Shown piece by piece: positions 11,131-23,985 of a stretch of 64,000 bases of DNA. How positions within the stretch are numbered: the stretch's first letter is position 1; each line of letters begins with the position of its first letter. The notes under the pieces are model-generated. The model ran no database searches. It was not told where the DNA came from and worked only from the letters and a program-made list of their open reading frames with translations. A program made the position numbers and the translations under genes. The stretch is from Okapia johnstoni (lineage: Eukaryota > Chordata > Mammalia > Artiodactyla > Giraffidae), in the NCBI GenBank assembly GCA_024291935.2, contig CM044317.1:60068730-60132729 (forward strand), written 5' to 3'.

Positions 11131-12110
11131 AAGTTAAGAAATGTTCTAAGGAAATAACAGTAAGTAATTCCCTAATTCTGGGGCAAAAAAGAGAGGAACC
11201 ACTCAGAGGTATAAAATTTAATAAAGTCCCATCAAGGAGAGGAGGGTATTTCTGGCTTGGTCTTCCAGGGAATTCTGGAAGAAATGGAAGTTACATTTGA
11301 ATTATACATATCAAAGGAGAATTTCCAAGTGCCAAGGAGACAAGGTAGCTGAAGACAAAAAGGAGAGCCAGATGGGAGGAGGAGGAGATACAGGGAAAAT
11401 AACCACACCCTCAATTAAACATTCCCTACTTTGTTTTGTGACTAAAAGTCTTGACAATAACTCTTAGTGCTATCAAAAACATATTTTTAAAAACTTTTGT
11501 TAAGGTATCAGAAATATGCTAGACTGGTTCCCAAATATTATCTCGGAGGCTTTGCTATTTCTCATCCTTTTGGGCATTTTCTCCTCATTTGTCTTTTTAA
11601 GCACTAACTGTTGCTCTTCAAATAATCTACAACACACTGCTTTTCTGGGATTTCTGCATAAATATTGACAACTAAAAATCGTGCTATTTTTTGAGCAGCA
11701 CATTTATGTAGTACTGTGGTAACAACGACAGTATATTTGTGCAACTTTCAAGAAAAAGCCAGAGTGCAGTGGCAGGAAGCCTAAATCAGATGTTGATAAA
11801 TAAATTCAAAAGCTACTGAAGTAATCTTCATTAAGTTTTCCCCATCTAGTGAAAACAATTAACACTGATTTCTCATTGCAACATCAATTAATTAATTAGT
11901 TAGAACTTACCATGCTTATATAATCTTCACTTGGAGGTTCAGGTTAAATAAAGAACTTTTAAGTTTTTGTTGGTGGATGTTTTACATGTATGAATGTTGA
12001 GAAACTATAAATATTAATTACATAGCTTTACCCTTTAAGATTCCAACAAAATTTTTATCAGCTTCATTCCTGGTATGGCTGGCCTGAAAAATCTGGCTTA
12101 AATATGGGCA
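11131..12110. other. Unrecognised stretch
   Basis: I recognise no gene or repeat. Short open frames on the minus strand at 11232-11414 and 11500-11703 have no family features and are likely chance. Confidence 0.4.
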
Positions 12111-12562
12111 AGGGACTCGCAAGAGTCTTCTCCAACACCACAGTTCAAAAGCATCAATTCTCTGGCGCTCAGCTTTCTTTATAGTCCAACTCTCACATCC
12201 ATACATGACTACTGGAAAAGCCATAGTCTTGACTAGACAGACCTTTGTTGGCAAAGTAATGTCTCTGCTTTTTAATATGCTGTCCAGGTTGGTCATAACT
12301 TTCCTTCCAAGGAGTAAGCATCTTTTAATTTCATGGCTGCAGTCACCACCTGCAGTGATTTTGGAGCCCCCCAAAATAAAGTAAGCTACTGTTTCCACTG
12401 TTTCCCCTTCTATTTGCCATGACATGATGGGACTGGATGCCATGATCTTAGTTTTCTGAATGTTGAACTTGAAGCCAACTTTTTCACTCTCCTCTTTCAC
12501 TTTCATCAAGAAGCTCTTTAGTTCTTCTTCTTCACTTTCTGCCATAAGGGTGGTGTCATCTG
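12111..12562 (-). mobile_element. BovB internal fragment
   Basis: On the minus strand this copy covers ORF2 from within the reverse transcriptase active-site motif to the C-terminal region. The 5' edge (12562) cuts the YADD motif, leaving only ADD. The 3' edge (12111) stops before the untranslated end, so both ends are missing. A frame stays open across most of it (12018-12545), partly by extension into flanking DNA. It is a dead fragment. Confidence 0.9.
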
Positions 12563-12591
12563 CTTGTGATCCACACAGTCACGTATATTAT

Positions 12592-12725
12592 TTTTGAGAT
12601 TATTTTCCATCATAGGTTATTACAAGATATTGACTATATTTCCCTGTGCTATACAGTAAACCTTTGTTGCTTGTTGCATATCTATTTTTAATTAGAAATC
12701 TAGTATTCTATTCATACTAATCAAA
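12592..12725 (-). mobile_element. L1 3' UTR scrap
   Basis: The plus strand reads gattattttccatcataggt, then tattacaagatattgactat and tccctgtgctatacagtaaa, the antisense of an artiodactyl L1 3' UTR. The same family is seen in sense orientation at 42400-42540. Confidence 0.75.
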
Positions 12726-12786
12726 CAAAGTAGAATCAAAATGCCATAAATTTTTATTTAGGCAAAAATTCATAAGTTTTCTAAAA

Positions 12787-12805
12787 TATATATATATTAT
12801 ACAGA

Positions 12806-12842
<37 letters not shown>
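12787..12842. repeat. (TA)n microsatellite
   Basis: A near-perfect TA run, interrupted once by a short ttatacagactatt segment. The uninterrupted part (12811-12842) is the longest dinucleotide TA run in the window. Confidence 0.95.
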
Positions 12843-12844
<2 letters not shown>

Positions 12845-15496
12845 AAATCTTTTATTCTACGGTTGATAAAGGCTTGAGACAGAACATCAAAAAAAAGGAG
12901 ATGGAGAAATTGGAAAACAAACTCAGTTAAATGACAGCACTGAATTTGAAAAAGAAAAAGTGAAACAAGCTAGATAAAAGATCATCATATAGTTTTTTTT
13001 TTTAAACATGGCTGCTCATTAGAAATGTATATGGAACTTTGGAGAAAAGAAAACGCAAATATTCTGATCCAGTATCCCTATCTCACGTGCAAGGAACCTA
13101 GGAACCTGGAGAGGGTAAGAAGTCCTATAGATCCAGTTATGGAAGGCATGCCTGGACACAGAAACACTTTATTGGCAAGAAAACATCTGGAGTTGAACAA
13201 AGGTTTATTTCCTTCTCTCAGTTGCATGAATCAGGTCAACTACTTATCTTCTACTGGGGGCATATCAGCATGCTCACTTTCCATTTTTAAATGATGCACT
13301 GCCTTGCTTTATGGGCCAAGATAGGGGAGTGAAGACTAGACCTCCCATCACTAAGTATTGTTACTGCACCAGTTGCCTCCTAAGAGTTTGTGATATCCTG
13401 AGAGAATGAACTCTATCACAGTCTACAGAAAGAGCATTTCCGAGAATAGCCTGAAAGGTATCTCCTTGGGGACAGAAAAGTAGCTGAGTTACCTGTAGTG
13501 CTTTGGGCAAAGCAGAGCCTCAATAAGAAACAGTCATGAATTTTGGTTTGCTTTGTTCAATCTTGCTGAGGGCCATGGGATTTAAATGTAAATCTTTTAA
13601 CATTTAACTGCCAGGAGAAAAAAAAGGGAATCAGAAAACCATTCTGGTTTCCAATCTCAAACTTAAACGCTAGTACAGGAAAGGTACCAGGAGAAACCCA
13701 CTGGTGCACTGTGGAGTCAGGCTACTCCTGAACAAACTTGGCAATCAATCCATTGATATCCACTCACAAACTCAAGGCAGCAATTTCCTTTGGTGGGATA
13801 ATGTGTAGATAAAATTCTAAATGAAAGCTCTACTTGAGTTATTTGTAATCAAAAAACCTGTGTAATTGCTTTCAAAGTACCGTATATTATTTTGCGGGTT
13901 AAATTAAATGCCTAATGTGTGTGCACGTACACCACTCTCAAAGCAAAAGCCAGTGTACACATTCTTATACTCTCTGACTACTCATCACCTCACCAAGGTC
14001 ACCCAACCTTACAGGAAAAAACCAGCTAATTTTATAATTTTGTCTTAAGTTGTATAATTAGAAAGAGGTGGCAAGGCTGGAATTTTAAGCATGTTTCATT
14101 GAAAACACTAGTGCTAAGACAAAATACTCATCCAAGTAAAAATGAATGATGTTTACTCTTTTAGAAATATATCAACCCAAAGCAAACTGCAAGGCTTGTT
14201 GTTCTGCTAAGATCAGTCAGCTAGTTAGTTTTGGGTTTTACTTTTCCGCTCTTTAACTTAATCTTTACAGCTTCACAGAATCCTTATTTTCCAGTCATTC
14301 TTTGGTGTTAATAACAGCAGGATGGATAGATTTATGTGTTGAGGTATAGTACTTTCCCGAGGGAATCTCTGTGCTTTAGCATTTTGTCTTTTTAACCTTA
14401 GCGTTCTCAGCAAGCAAAACAGTGTGAAAAAAAACAGTTCAGAATGCACAAACTTTTAGTCACTGACAGCATTCGAACATCATTCAAGAATAAAAAAAAA
14501 ATCAATTCAGGGTTAATAAACCATCCTCTAGAAATACCTTCCACACTCTCCAAGTACATTCGACTAGTGGCAACCATAATTAGTGTAACAGGGACTCTTG
14601 TTTTTGTTTTGTTTTGGCTAAGTTCTGGAAAACATCCACCATCAAAGACATTTCTGTGTTTTTAGCTTATGTTCAGAAAAGAGGGAAAAACACACAGTGC
14701 TCAGGTTAGCCATGTTTTTATTTTGTGACTATCTGAAGTATGTGAGCAAGACATTACTGGATTATGCTTTGTTTTTTAAATGGCCACACCAACAGAAAAC
14801 CACCTCAGATGATATGAATATTTAACCTGTCACTGATTTTTTAAAAATTAACCTCCCTGCCATTGTGCTAAAGGGTCACAGTCATCAATCTGCTAAAATG
14901 TTGGCACTGCGAAGCTGTGGCCAGGCAGCCCTGAAGCCTGCCATTCTTTGAACCAGCCTCAGATGAACTGGATGTCCCAGCTGGTGGCGCTTTCTTTGGC
15001 ATTTCTGGTTCTATTCTTCCTCTGTCTTCCTCTTGCTCCCACTTTGATCGGAAACTACTTTTTTCATTCCTCTCCTTTTTAGGCTTTATTAATAAAATTC
15101 TGCTTCATTGTATACTGTAAACAACTATTTAGTATAAAAATCCGAATAAACAGCAAAAATTTTGGATGGTAGTCTACAGAATAAAAAGGCAAATACTTTG
15201 AGAATATCAGATGCTTAATACAAGAAGTAACATCTTAAGACTTAAAGCTTAGATTTTACTTTTATTACATTATTAAAGAAATGTTCATCATGGACCAAAA
15301 TTAAATAATAACATAGACATAGAAGGCAACATGTCTCATATGCCTTAGAGGACTGATCATAAACAAAGCAAAGGGTATATTACTATTAAAAATGTGATTT
15401 ATTTTAAACAATACAGCAGTGGCAGCAACAATTCACCATGACAAAAAATGAAATTATAATCAAAGTCAATCAACAGAAGAATTACACTGGAAAGTA
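12843..15496. other. Long unrecognised stretch
   Basis: About 2.6 kb with no repeat I can name and no convincing coding region. Open frames at 13025-13294 (89 codons) and 14444-14665 (73 codons) show no domain, no recognisable splice context and no family similarity. Confidence 0.4.
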
Positions 15497-15886
15497 TTAC
15501 TGGTTGAATTGGGTCCCTGCCTCCCAAAATTAAAATGTTGAAGCCCTAACCCCCAGTACTTAGAATGTGACTATATTAGATATAGGGGCTTTAAAGAGAT
15601 AATTAAATTCAAATGGGATCATTAGGGTGGGCCCTATTCCAGTAGGACTGATCTCCTTATAAGGAGGTTTGAGCACAGGGACACAAACGACATGGATAGA
15701 GGGGCAACACGGTGAGAAGGCGGCCATCCGCAAGACAAGGAGCGAGGTCTCAGAAGGAACCAGACCCACCAACACCCTGATCTCAGACCGCTAGCTTCCA
15801 GGCTTATCAAAAAAACAATCTGCTGTTGTTTAAGCACCCCAGTCTGTGGTATTCTGTTGAGGTAGCCCCTGAAAACTCACATATAG
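15497..15886 (+). mobile_element. MaLR solo LTR (MLT1-like)
   Basis: Landmarks in order are ggttgaattgggtccctgcc, atgttgaagccctaaccccc, gggtgggccctattccagta, tccttataaggaggtttgag, then tgctgttgtttaagcacccc and ctgtggtattctgttgaggt. This is the classic layout of an ERVL-MaLR LTR in sense orientation. Nothing internal is attached, so it is a solo LTR. An antisense relative is at 30967-31323. Confidence 0.82.
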
Positions 15887-18800
15887 GTAATGTGTGAGCT
15901 TATCTTTCAGGGGAAGGTGTTAGTTGAAAAGGACATAGAGTGGGTTTCATTTTCTTTCCTTTAGGCCTCAACTGCTTGATAAGATAAACTCTACTCTTTA
16001 AAATATCAAGATGTCTTTCAAAGTTCCCATGGGAAGGATTAATATTATTTATTTCTGCCCATAAATTTTACTCTCTTTAGAAAATAAATCTTTTTAGCGT
16101 TCTAGCATTTGCCGTTGACTATCCAAGTAGGATTTAAAGAGTGTTAACAAACATGAAAAAAGATTACTCATTACAGAGTGGGCCAAAAAAAAAAGTGGGT
16201 GGGAGCAGGATGAAGGACAAAAAGTGTGCAGTGAGCAGACTGAGTCAGCTCCTGTTTCTGGTGCAAGGGTTCAGGTTCATGCGGAAGGGTGACCAGAGTC
16301 TTTGGTAATTCCCAGAGGTCCTGTGGCTGCTTAGGGCATGGCCAAAGTCCAGGGTGTGACTCACATACTACATCATGCTGATTAGCACTTTTACACTTGG
16401 ATTTGTAATTCAAAGAGTACTTGCCAGTTGACATTTTTGGGCTAGGGAAATACCAGAGGTTGCTCTCTGAAACAATTTTTTTTTTCAATCATTCCCTAAA
16501 TCTGAGTTTGCTTTGCTTCTTATTTTTCTATGTAAGGTATAGGCTCTACCGTAAAAAAAAATAAACAACAATAATCTCTGCCATCTGAATTTTATCCAAA
16601 ATTCTACTAAGGATAAGAGATTCTTTCAATAATAAAAGAATACATATATAATGGACTCTAAGAGTAATGTAAAGCTGCCCAATTTAAATTATATTCTAAC
16701 TGACCTGATACTAAATGATACCTGTTTTGATCACATGAAACAGGCAGCTAATTATATATATACATATATATATAAGCAGAATTTAAGTCCTTCTAACTTA
16801 AATATCTTTTGGTAAATCAAATATATCTTTCTAAATGTTATTAATTATGATTATTTAGTTCAATATTCACAGGACTTAGCCACTCAGCAAAATGTTATTA
16901 CTTTTGTCTCAAAGTAGAGCAAACATTTTTATTTTATCCACAAAATGGAATTTGATCTCTTGAGAGACTGTCCTGTGTTGGAAGCTGCATTCAAACTGAA
17001 TTCCCCTGAACCTAGGCACTGAGTCACTCTTGGCTCAGTATCCTTGAACTTTACTGAGCAACAACACAACGCTTGGCGTTCCAGCACAGAGGAGCTCACT
17101 GCCTCTAATTGGAGGCTCTGCAATTGATGTTACTTAAATTCTCCCTAAATTTCTAAATTACTTCTCTACTCAGACCTTCTGTCATTTTATCCATGGTGTG
17201 CCCCTATTCTTGCTGGAATGATTCACTGTATCAGCAAAAGCATTACCCTTTTGATAATGTTAATCTAAGCACATCTGGCATCTGCACTTACATTAGAACA
17301 TATTCACAATTGCCAATTAGAGCACGTTTCTACCTCCAGGGTGGTCAATATCAGCAGGCTCATAGTGTTCAATCCCAGATTAACACTGGCAGACCTTTAA
17401 TTTCCTGCCTAAACAACCATCCATTTACTGAATGGTTTTGTGATCTTTCTAGAGCTACTGAGACATTTAAGAAATGATTTGCATGTTGTATTCTCTGTTT
17501 TTTCCTGTCTACTAGACTTTTAAAAATGTCTAAACTCTTGCTTAACATTTCCTACAATTAAATCCACAGAGGTATTCAACCTAAGTCTACCATCCAGTGT
17601 ACTACCCTGTGTTTAATCAAATATATTCTCTCCTCTCACAACAAAAAATAGTCCTAAGAAACTAACGGCTAAAAAAAGCAAGGCTAAAACTTTAGTTACC
17701 TCAGGAGAAGTCAGAATACTATGACACTGTAAATCCCCATTGTTGTTGGCCTTTCTACTTTGCCATCTGATGCCTAGAGTTGACAACTGGTCTCCACATA
17801 TGCTTGACAACTCACAAGTGGGTAACTTTCCAAGAGGTATTATGGCACTTCTGTCTCTTAGGAAACAGTTATTTGACAACTCTTTGAGGAAACTCAGATG
17901 TCCTCATGGAGAAATAGCACTGTGGCTGAAGTATGAGAGAAACTTTTTCTGAAACTGCCTGTCCTGAAAAATCAACTGTTGCAAAGAGAATGTGTGTGTA
18001 TTTTTTTGTATTTCTTAAACTAGAAATCATTTTTCCACAGATTTCCTCCTAAAATCCTTTGGCTGTTCAGGAAGGCCTTGGCACTGTAGGCCATTGAAGA
18101 TCACGACAGACTGTAGCTGACAGCATCCTCTTGGCATCTGCCTTGCCTGACACACGTATGTTAAATGCCCCTATGCATAGGTCAGAAGATATGCCATCTA
18201 ATCAGTTACTTTTGAAAGTGTAGGAGCTCTCACTTTTTAGCTGAAAACACTGTCTTGCCTTTAACTATAGAGCAGAAATAACCTCTGAATCCACTAAAAG
18301 GCAGTAACTTTTGTGTTTCTGACAGGCCTTCAGCCTCATTGCTATGGTATTAACTGGGATACTGTGGCAACCATAAACCAAATACTAACTATAATTCTCT
18401 CTGAAAACAGCTGCCATGGAGCTGATATTTTCCTTAGACATCAGAGCATGGGCATTTCAAGGAAAACTCAACATTCTTGGCACAGTAGAGCTTATTCAAC
18501 TAAAATGCCTTACACAAACTATTTGTATGCATGAAAAAAACTCCTATAAATGTTAATAAATATGTTATTGTAAATGACTCAAGCCCTGAAAAATGACATA
18601 ATTTTTTATGGAAATATGGTTGATGGAAAAAATGATACAATTTTATATGACTTATATTACATAGTGAAGACTATGGTAATTATAAAGGGCCCATAGCTTG
18701 TATGAAATATTTAAAAAATTTATGATGTAAAACTAATTGACCATGATCATATCTGCTGGATTACTCAGCCAAAAGTATAAAGGAAAGAATACCAGCCTTG

Positions 18801-19079
18801 AAATCCGGATCCTTGGAATATGTTGCCAGCTCTGATTTACAGCTGTGTTGTGTTAGGCCGATACAACTGGTAAGCTACTCTTTTTTTATGGCGGGGGTTC
18901 CACTGTGGATGCTAGTGCTCCAAATCAAAAGTTCTCATTCAGCCTCTTGGGAAGAAGGACAGCTTGCTGATCTGTGTTGCTGGAGCCACAGATAAAGCTC
19001 TGAGTGACATTCAGTGGATGTCTCTTAAAGGGATAATTCAGAAGTTAATATTCACAAAGATAGGTGAGGCAATATTGCA
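15887..19079. other. Long unrecognised stretch
   Basis: About 3.2 kb without a repeat I can name. It contains an AT-alternating run at 16752-16776 (tatatatatacatatatata). Open frames of up to 105 codons (16171-16488, minus) lack any recognisable family feature. Confidence 0.4.
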
Positions 19080-19787
19080 TTCATGTGAAAAAAACTGAGG
19101 TTCAATAAAAATCCATGAGGTCAGGAGTTCTTAGTATTAAAAAGTATGACAGTTGAGATAAAACTTTCAAAGGGCGGGAAAGATGAAAAGTGCTGGAAAA
19201 CTGAAAAGATAGCTTAGACAAGTATTTAAATAAATAGAGGGGAAAATGGATAAAAATTTAAGAGGTATCAAGCATCGATATAGAAGGTGCAATATTCAGT
19301 AATAGGGAATCAGGGGAGAAAAGAGATAACTGAAAGTCAGAAAGGAATAGATGACTAATTAGCAGAACTTGAGATGGAAAGTTTTCAGGCTCATGTTACT
19401 AAGTCTCAACAGGATGAAGGAAGATATGAATCTTTATAAAATTCTACTAAATATAAGGAGAGGATTCTTGAAGTTTCTGGTTGAAAAAAAAAAAAGATCA
19501 TCTGCAAAGAAAGAAGTGCCAGAAGAACATGAGACCTCATTAGCAATGCTTTGATGAAAGAAGAAAACTAAAATGCAAAACTTTGTCTTAAACTTCAAAG
19601 GGCAAGTTATATAGAACCTAAAGGTTATATATTATATTCCCAGCTAAACTACACAATCAAGCATGAATACCAGGTGAAAACATTTTCAGACACACAAATA
19701 CGTAGAAAACTTACGTGATACAGGCTGATCCTGGAACTGCTGCAGATGTCATATCCAGGCAAAACATACATTTAAGAGAGTAGAGTG
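19080..19787 (+). mobile_element. Probable L1M 5' region
   Basis: The segment resembles the region upstream of and entering ORF1 in old L1M elements, notably aatcaagcatgaataccagg followed by tgaaaacattttcagacaca (19659-19696). It is strongly diverged. The left edge is a guess, and only the last 150 bases give a clear resemblance. Confidence 0.4.
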
Positions 19788-19970
19788 AGAATTCCCTGGT
19801 GGCCCAGTGGTTAAGATTCCACTTTGCAATGCAAGGGATGTGGGTTTGATCTCTGGTCAGGGAGCTAAGATCCCATGTGCTGTGGAGCAGCTAAGCCCAT
19901 GCACCACAACTAGAGAGTCCTTGAACCACAAGAGAAACCACATGCCACAACTCAGACCCAACCCAACCAA

Positions 19971-19972
<2 letters not shown>
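19788..19972 (+). mobile_element. CHR-type SINE
   Basis: This cetartiodactyl SINE has a tRNA-derived head: gaattccctggtggcccagt with the B box gggtttgatctctgg. The CHR-type tail follows (ggagctaagatcccatgtgc, ccatgcaccacaactagaga). It differs from Bov-tA after the tRNA-like part. The tail runs into a TG microsatellite. Confidence 0.82.

Positions 19973-20008
<36 letters not shown>
19973..20008. repeat. (TG)18 microsatellite
   Basis: A perfect TG run of 18 units between the CHR SINE and the minus-strand Bov-tA. Microsatellites at the tails of ruminant SINEs are common and usually polymorphic. Confidence 0.97.
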
Positions 20009-20012
<4 letters not shown>

Positions 20013-20201
20013 TTGCTCAGGCTCAGTCGTGTCCGACACTTTGCAACCCCATGGACTATACAGGACATGGAATTCTCCAGGCCAGAATACTGGAGTGGGT
20101 AGCCGTTCCCTTCTCTAGGGGATCTTCCCAACCCCAGGATCGAACCCAGGTTTCCTGCATTGCAGGCAGATTCTTTACCAGTTGAGCCACCAGGGAAGCC
20201 C
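20009..20201 (-). mobile_element. Bov-tA SINE
   Basis: The reverse complement starts gggcttccctggtggctcaa, has the B-box-like ggttcgatcctgg and ends with the Bov-A tail (gtcggacacgactgagcct). It is nearly full length with a small deletion around 20062-20070. Confidence 0.93.
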
Positions 20202-20294
20202 AAGAATACTGGAATGAGCAGTCTATCTTTTCTCCAGGGGATCTTTCCAACCCAGGAATAGAACTGGAGTCTCCTGCATTACAGGAAGATTCCT
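20202..20294 (-). mobile_element. Partial Bov-tA/Bov-A unit
   Basis: This is a second, partial unit in the same orientation directly next to the SINE at 20009-20201. It repeats the caagaatactggaatgagca, ttctccaggggatctttcca and ctcctgcattacaggaagat phrases and lacks the tRNA head. It is either an incomplete older SINE or part of a dimeric arrangement. Confidence 0.8.
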
Positions 20295-21023
20295 GGAGCG
20301 GTACTTGTCTTAGACTATTTATCTCCCCCTGCAATAGCAGGATCTAGCTCCTTGTCACCTAACACCTCTGCAAGGGTGCCCTTCCCCTAGCACATTTTGG
20401 ATAAAGACATTTAGCACATGATTGTGCTCAAATACTCTTCACTGTTTCCTCTCCCACAATGTTTCTGCTGGGTCCCTTCTCTTCATTTGCTATCAGTCAT
20501 TTTAATACTAACATCTTTCCTTCTCTCTTCTAAAGACCATTAACATCAAGACTTTATATGTAATTGGTTATTAGTGAAAGATCTGGGAGAGATGATGTGT
20601 TATTACAGCTCAGGATAGAAGCCACATTAAATATAACAGCTCCATGGTTCCTATAAATTTACTGTCTATCCCCTTCCACAAGACACTTTTTTCTTGTTAT
20701 GTTCTTTTGTGGGTTCCATTCTGTAGTGTTGTTAGTTAAGCTCATCTCTCCTTAAAAAAGGTTGTCTAAAGATGTTTTTAAATGTACATTTAATAGTCTA
20801 GAGAAGGTTGTGAACCTTTTATCAGAATAATTTTTTAAATGTATAGTAAAAAAATACATAGGATTGCAAAGGAAACCAATTATATTGAAATACAGTCCTA
20901 ACCATGGACTCATTCATTCCAAATTTATTTAGCCTCTTCTATTTCCTCTTCCTAGCCCATTCAGCTACTTTAATTGACAGAAACAATGCCAAAAGTTGTT
21001 TCTTCCTTATGCATTAAAAAACA
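20295..21023. other. Unrecognised stretch
   Basis: No gene or repeat recognised. Confidence 0.4.
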
Positions 21024-21173
21024 AAGTGAAAGTGTTAGTTGCTCAGTTGTGTCCAACTCTTTATGACCCCATGGACTGTACCCTTCTCCAGGGGATATTC
21101 CTGACCCAGGGATTGAATCCAGGTCTCCTGCATTGCAGGCAGATTCTTTACTATCTGAGCCACCAGGGAAGCC
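21024..21173 (-). mobile_element. Bov-tA SINE with internal deletion
   Basis: Head and tail are both present, but about 60 bases of the body between tggactgta and cccttctccagg (near 21080) are missing compared with the other copies. It is an internally deleted copy about 150 bases long. Confidence 0.92.
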
Positions 21174-22589
21174 CTCTTTATGTATAGCCATTTAACTAAT
21201 TATATTTATAAATGCTCCCTGTCTATCCTGAAATCAGAAGCCCCTATCTTTCACAGTCAGATAGAAAATTAAGGGGTTATCCCAAACAAAGGACAGTGTT
21301 TTTCCTAAAGTGAATATATTCCCAGGCCAACTGGCCCAAAGTTCTATTTATTCTTCATGTATATAATTTGATTTGCCTCTCTCTTGAGACAAAAGCAGGT
21401 AAACATATAAGTGATAAAATATATAATTTTATTTTCTATCTGTACTTTATAAAAGAATACATCTTTTTCACTGAATAGTGACTAAATTTTTTTTAAAAGG
21501 AAAAGGAAAAATGAAGTTCCACAAATTACCTCTATGAGTAGGCTTTTATCACTTACGATCACTAGCTTTGGGAATTTTTCCATAGTGCCACCAACCACTG
21601 TCCAAATCTACGGAAGAATATTATTGGATTCTGAATGCCCAAGGTACCTGTCATTGCAGATCCTGAATTATATTATATGCTGCATTCCATATTCAAATAC
21701 TCTCTGATATCACTGGGTTAAAAGCTGATGAATGGTGAGACCAATTGCAATAGATCTTAGTCACTTAATACTAAATGTAGAGGAAGCATCTAGGAGACAT
21801 TTATGGAAGATTTGCAATTAATTTGCATGAGTTAATCCCCTGTATAAAAGAGTATTTTTGCTATTTAATGAGACAGATATCACATCCTTTTGTGCCTGAT
21901 GCAGGCAGCACATTTGGGAACCATTCAATGGAACCATTAAGTAATGGCTATGCCCAGAATGGGTTCTGATACTGACAAGAATTAAAAACAGAGTACTTTG
22001 CATCTTTTGACTTACCAAAATCATCTGACTTGGCTATCAGCCGGCCTGAGATAATTTGGTCAAAAATCCATATTGAATATTTATATCCATTTTGGGAAAA
22101 ATTCCTTGAGTTAGTTCTCTAGAATGATTTGAATAATTTTATTGCTATTTCAAGCCTACTTATCATATGAAAAGATTCACACTATTAGTTTTTACTCTTG
22201 TCCTATTAAACTTAAAAAAAAAATTGGAGAAGAACTTTATTTGTTCTGACACCATTAAGACTCAGTATCGTTAGAGAACATGCACTATTGAGGAACTACA
22301 CAATCAATTCTGAAGATTAATCACAAATATTTGGCAGATATCTATTAGATATGTGGCCTCAAGGAATTTTCTCTGGAGACATAGTATTGCATGAAGATGG
22401 TTTATGTGACTATCAATAATGCAATAAAAAGTAGAGGGAGTTCTTTCTCTGGTACCAAACACTCTTTTTTTTTTCCTTTATGTTTGGAAGAACTGTATTT
22501 TTCTTTAAATAAACAAGACTATTGAAATCCCTGTCTGTACATCTTCACCACCCACCTTCCTCTTAATCCTCTCTACTCATACCATCACC
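21174..22589. other. Unrecognised AT-rich stretch
   Basis: About 1.4 kb with no gene or repeat I can name. Confidence 0.4.
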
Positions 22590-23640
22590 ATTAATGTCTG
22601 TTAAGTTAGAATTCAGTCTAAAAACCTGTTCTTTACCACTTCCCTATATCAATTCATTTTCCCTCAACCTGCTTATTTCCAAATATCCTGCCTTTCAGTT
22701 AATGTCATCCTTTTCATGTGTTTCTCAGGTCAAAATCTCAGAAGTCATGGTTGATTTCTCATTTTTCCTCATCCTCATATTGGATAAGGAAAAGTGAGAA
22801 GTCACCATATTTAACATCTATTCTGAATCTGACAGTCTAATCATTTCTATGTCTTCCTCCCAAACCAGACAACCATGAACTGTTGCCTAGACTCCTGAGG
22901 CCATTTAAGTGGTCTTCTTGTTCTTCTCTTGCTTTTAAGATAACATGCCACAGAGCTACCAGCATGCTCATTTTAAAATATAAATATCAACCTCTACTGA
23001 TGATTCCAATGATTTCCTCTTAGCCTTAGCAAATAAACTAAAATTTTATTATGTCTGACTAGATCCTAAAAGCTCTACATGATGTGACTTTGGTTTACCT
23101 CTCAGACCTCATCTAATATTATTTTCATTCTCTGGATTTCAGAATCACTGTGTACTTTCTGCTTCAACATGCTGATCTCATTTTATATGCATCTGCTTCC
23201 TTTCCTGGAAAGACTATTCCCCTGTATCTTTGAATTATTAGCTTCATTTCACAATCAGAGTCTTGCACAACTTGCCTGGCCATCCAAGATGAGGTCTCCA
23301 CCCTTCAGCTCTCTCTAGCACACTGTATTTTTCCCACAGCACTATTCTATTTGCAGGTATCTAGGCTTCCCTGGTGGCTCAGATGGTAAAGAACCTGCCT
23401 GCAATATGGGAAACCTGGGTTCAATCTATAGGCTGGGAAGATCTCCTGGAGGAGGGCATGGCAACCCCCTCCAGCATTCTTGCCTGGAGAATCCCCACGG
23501 ACAAAGGAGTCTGGAGGGCTACAGTCCATGGGGTCGCAAAGAGTCAGACACACCTGGGCGACTAAGCATAACACAGCACATTTTCTTTATTTGTCAGTGT
23601 GTTTATTTTTACACTGAGCAGCCTTTCTTTCTTCTCGTTT
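22590..23640 (+). mobile_element. L2 LINE 3' region, interrupted by a SINE
   Basis: The sense strand matches the ORF2 C-terminal region and 3' UTR of L2 (CR1-clade). Landmarks are attctgaatctgacagtcta (22820), agctctacatgatgtgactt with tttacctctcagacctcatc (23070-23110), and the cctggaaagactattcccct stretch. A Bov-tA at 23364-23580 splits it. It is highly diverged, as expected for L2, which has been inactive since early mammals. Confidence 0.65.
23364..23580 (+). mobile_element. Bov-tA SINE, full length
   Basis: It begins ggcttccctggtggctcaga (tRNA-Glu head, A-box region) with B box gggttcaatctat, continues through the Bov-A body and ends gcgactaagcataacacagc. It is inserted in an L2 copy and so is younger than it. 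Confidence 0.95.
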
Positions 23641-23814
23641 TTTTTTTTTCTCTCTTTTGACATTTCTCTGTCTCTTCTTTTCAGATGCAGGAAGCTATAT
23701 TTTTACTTACTAAGACAGAGCAGTTCTGTTCTCTGTAACTTCTACCCTGACTTGGGACTCGGAAAATCTTATAATGACCTTTTATAAGGAGCCTGTTGTT
23801 TCTTCCAGTACTTT

Positions 23815-23985
23815 GCCAAGTACCTTATTTGTTTTCCCTTTTGATCCTCAGAACTATTCCAATATTAGTGCTATTGTAATCTTCATATTGCAGAAGGAAA
23901 ACTGAGGCTTAGAGACAGTAACTTGCCTGGCCAAACAACTGGTAAGTAAAAGAGCAAGCATTTAACTCCCTCTGCCCCACACTGT
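23815..23985 (-). mobile_element. MIR SINE (antisense)
   Basis: The plus strand reads tcctcagaactattccaata ... ggaaaactgaggcttagaga ... taacttgcctggcca, the antisense core of MIR. It is an old mammalian tRNA-derived SINE. Confidence 0.7.

Noticed and set aside
12787..12842. Promoter TATA box
   Set aside because: It is a TA microsatellite, with no initiator or transcript start evidence.
16171..16488. 105-codon minus-strand frame
   Set aside because: No start context, domain or family resemblance; frames of this length are expected by chance in 64 kb.
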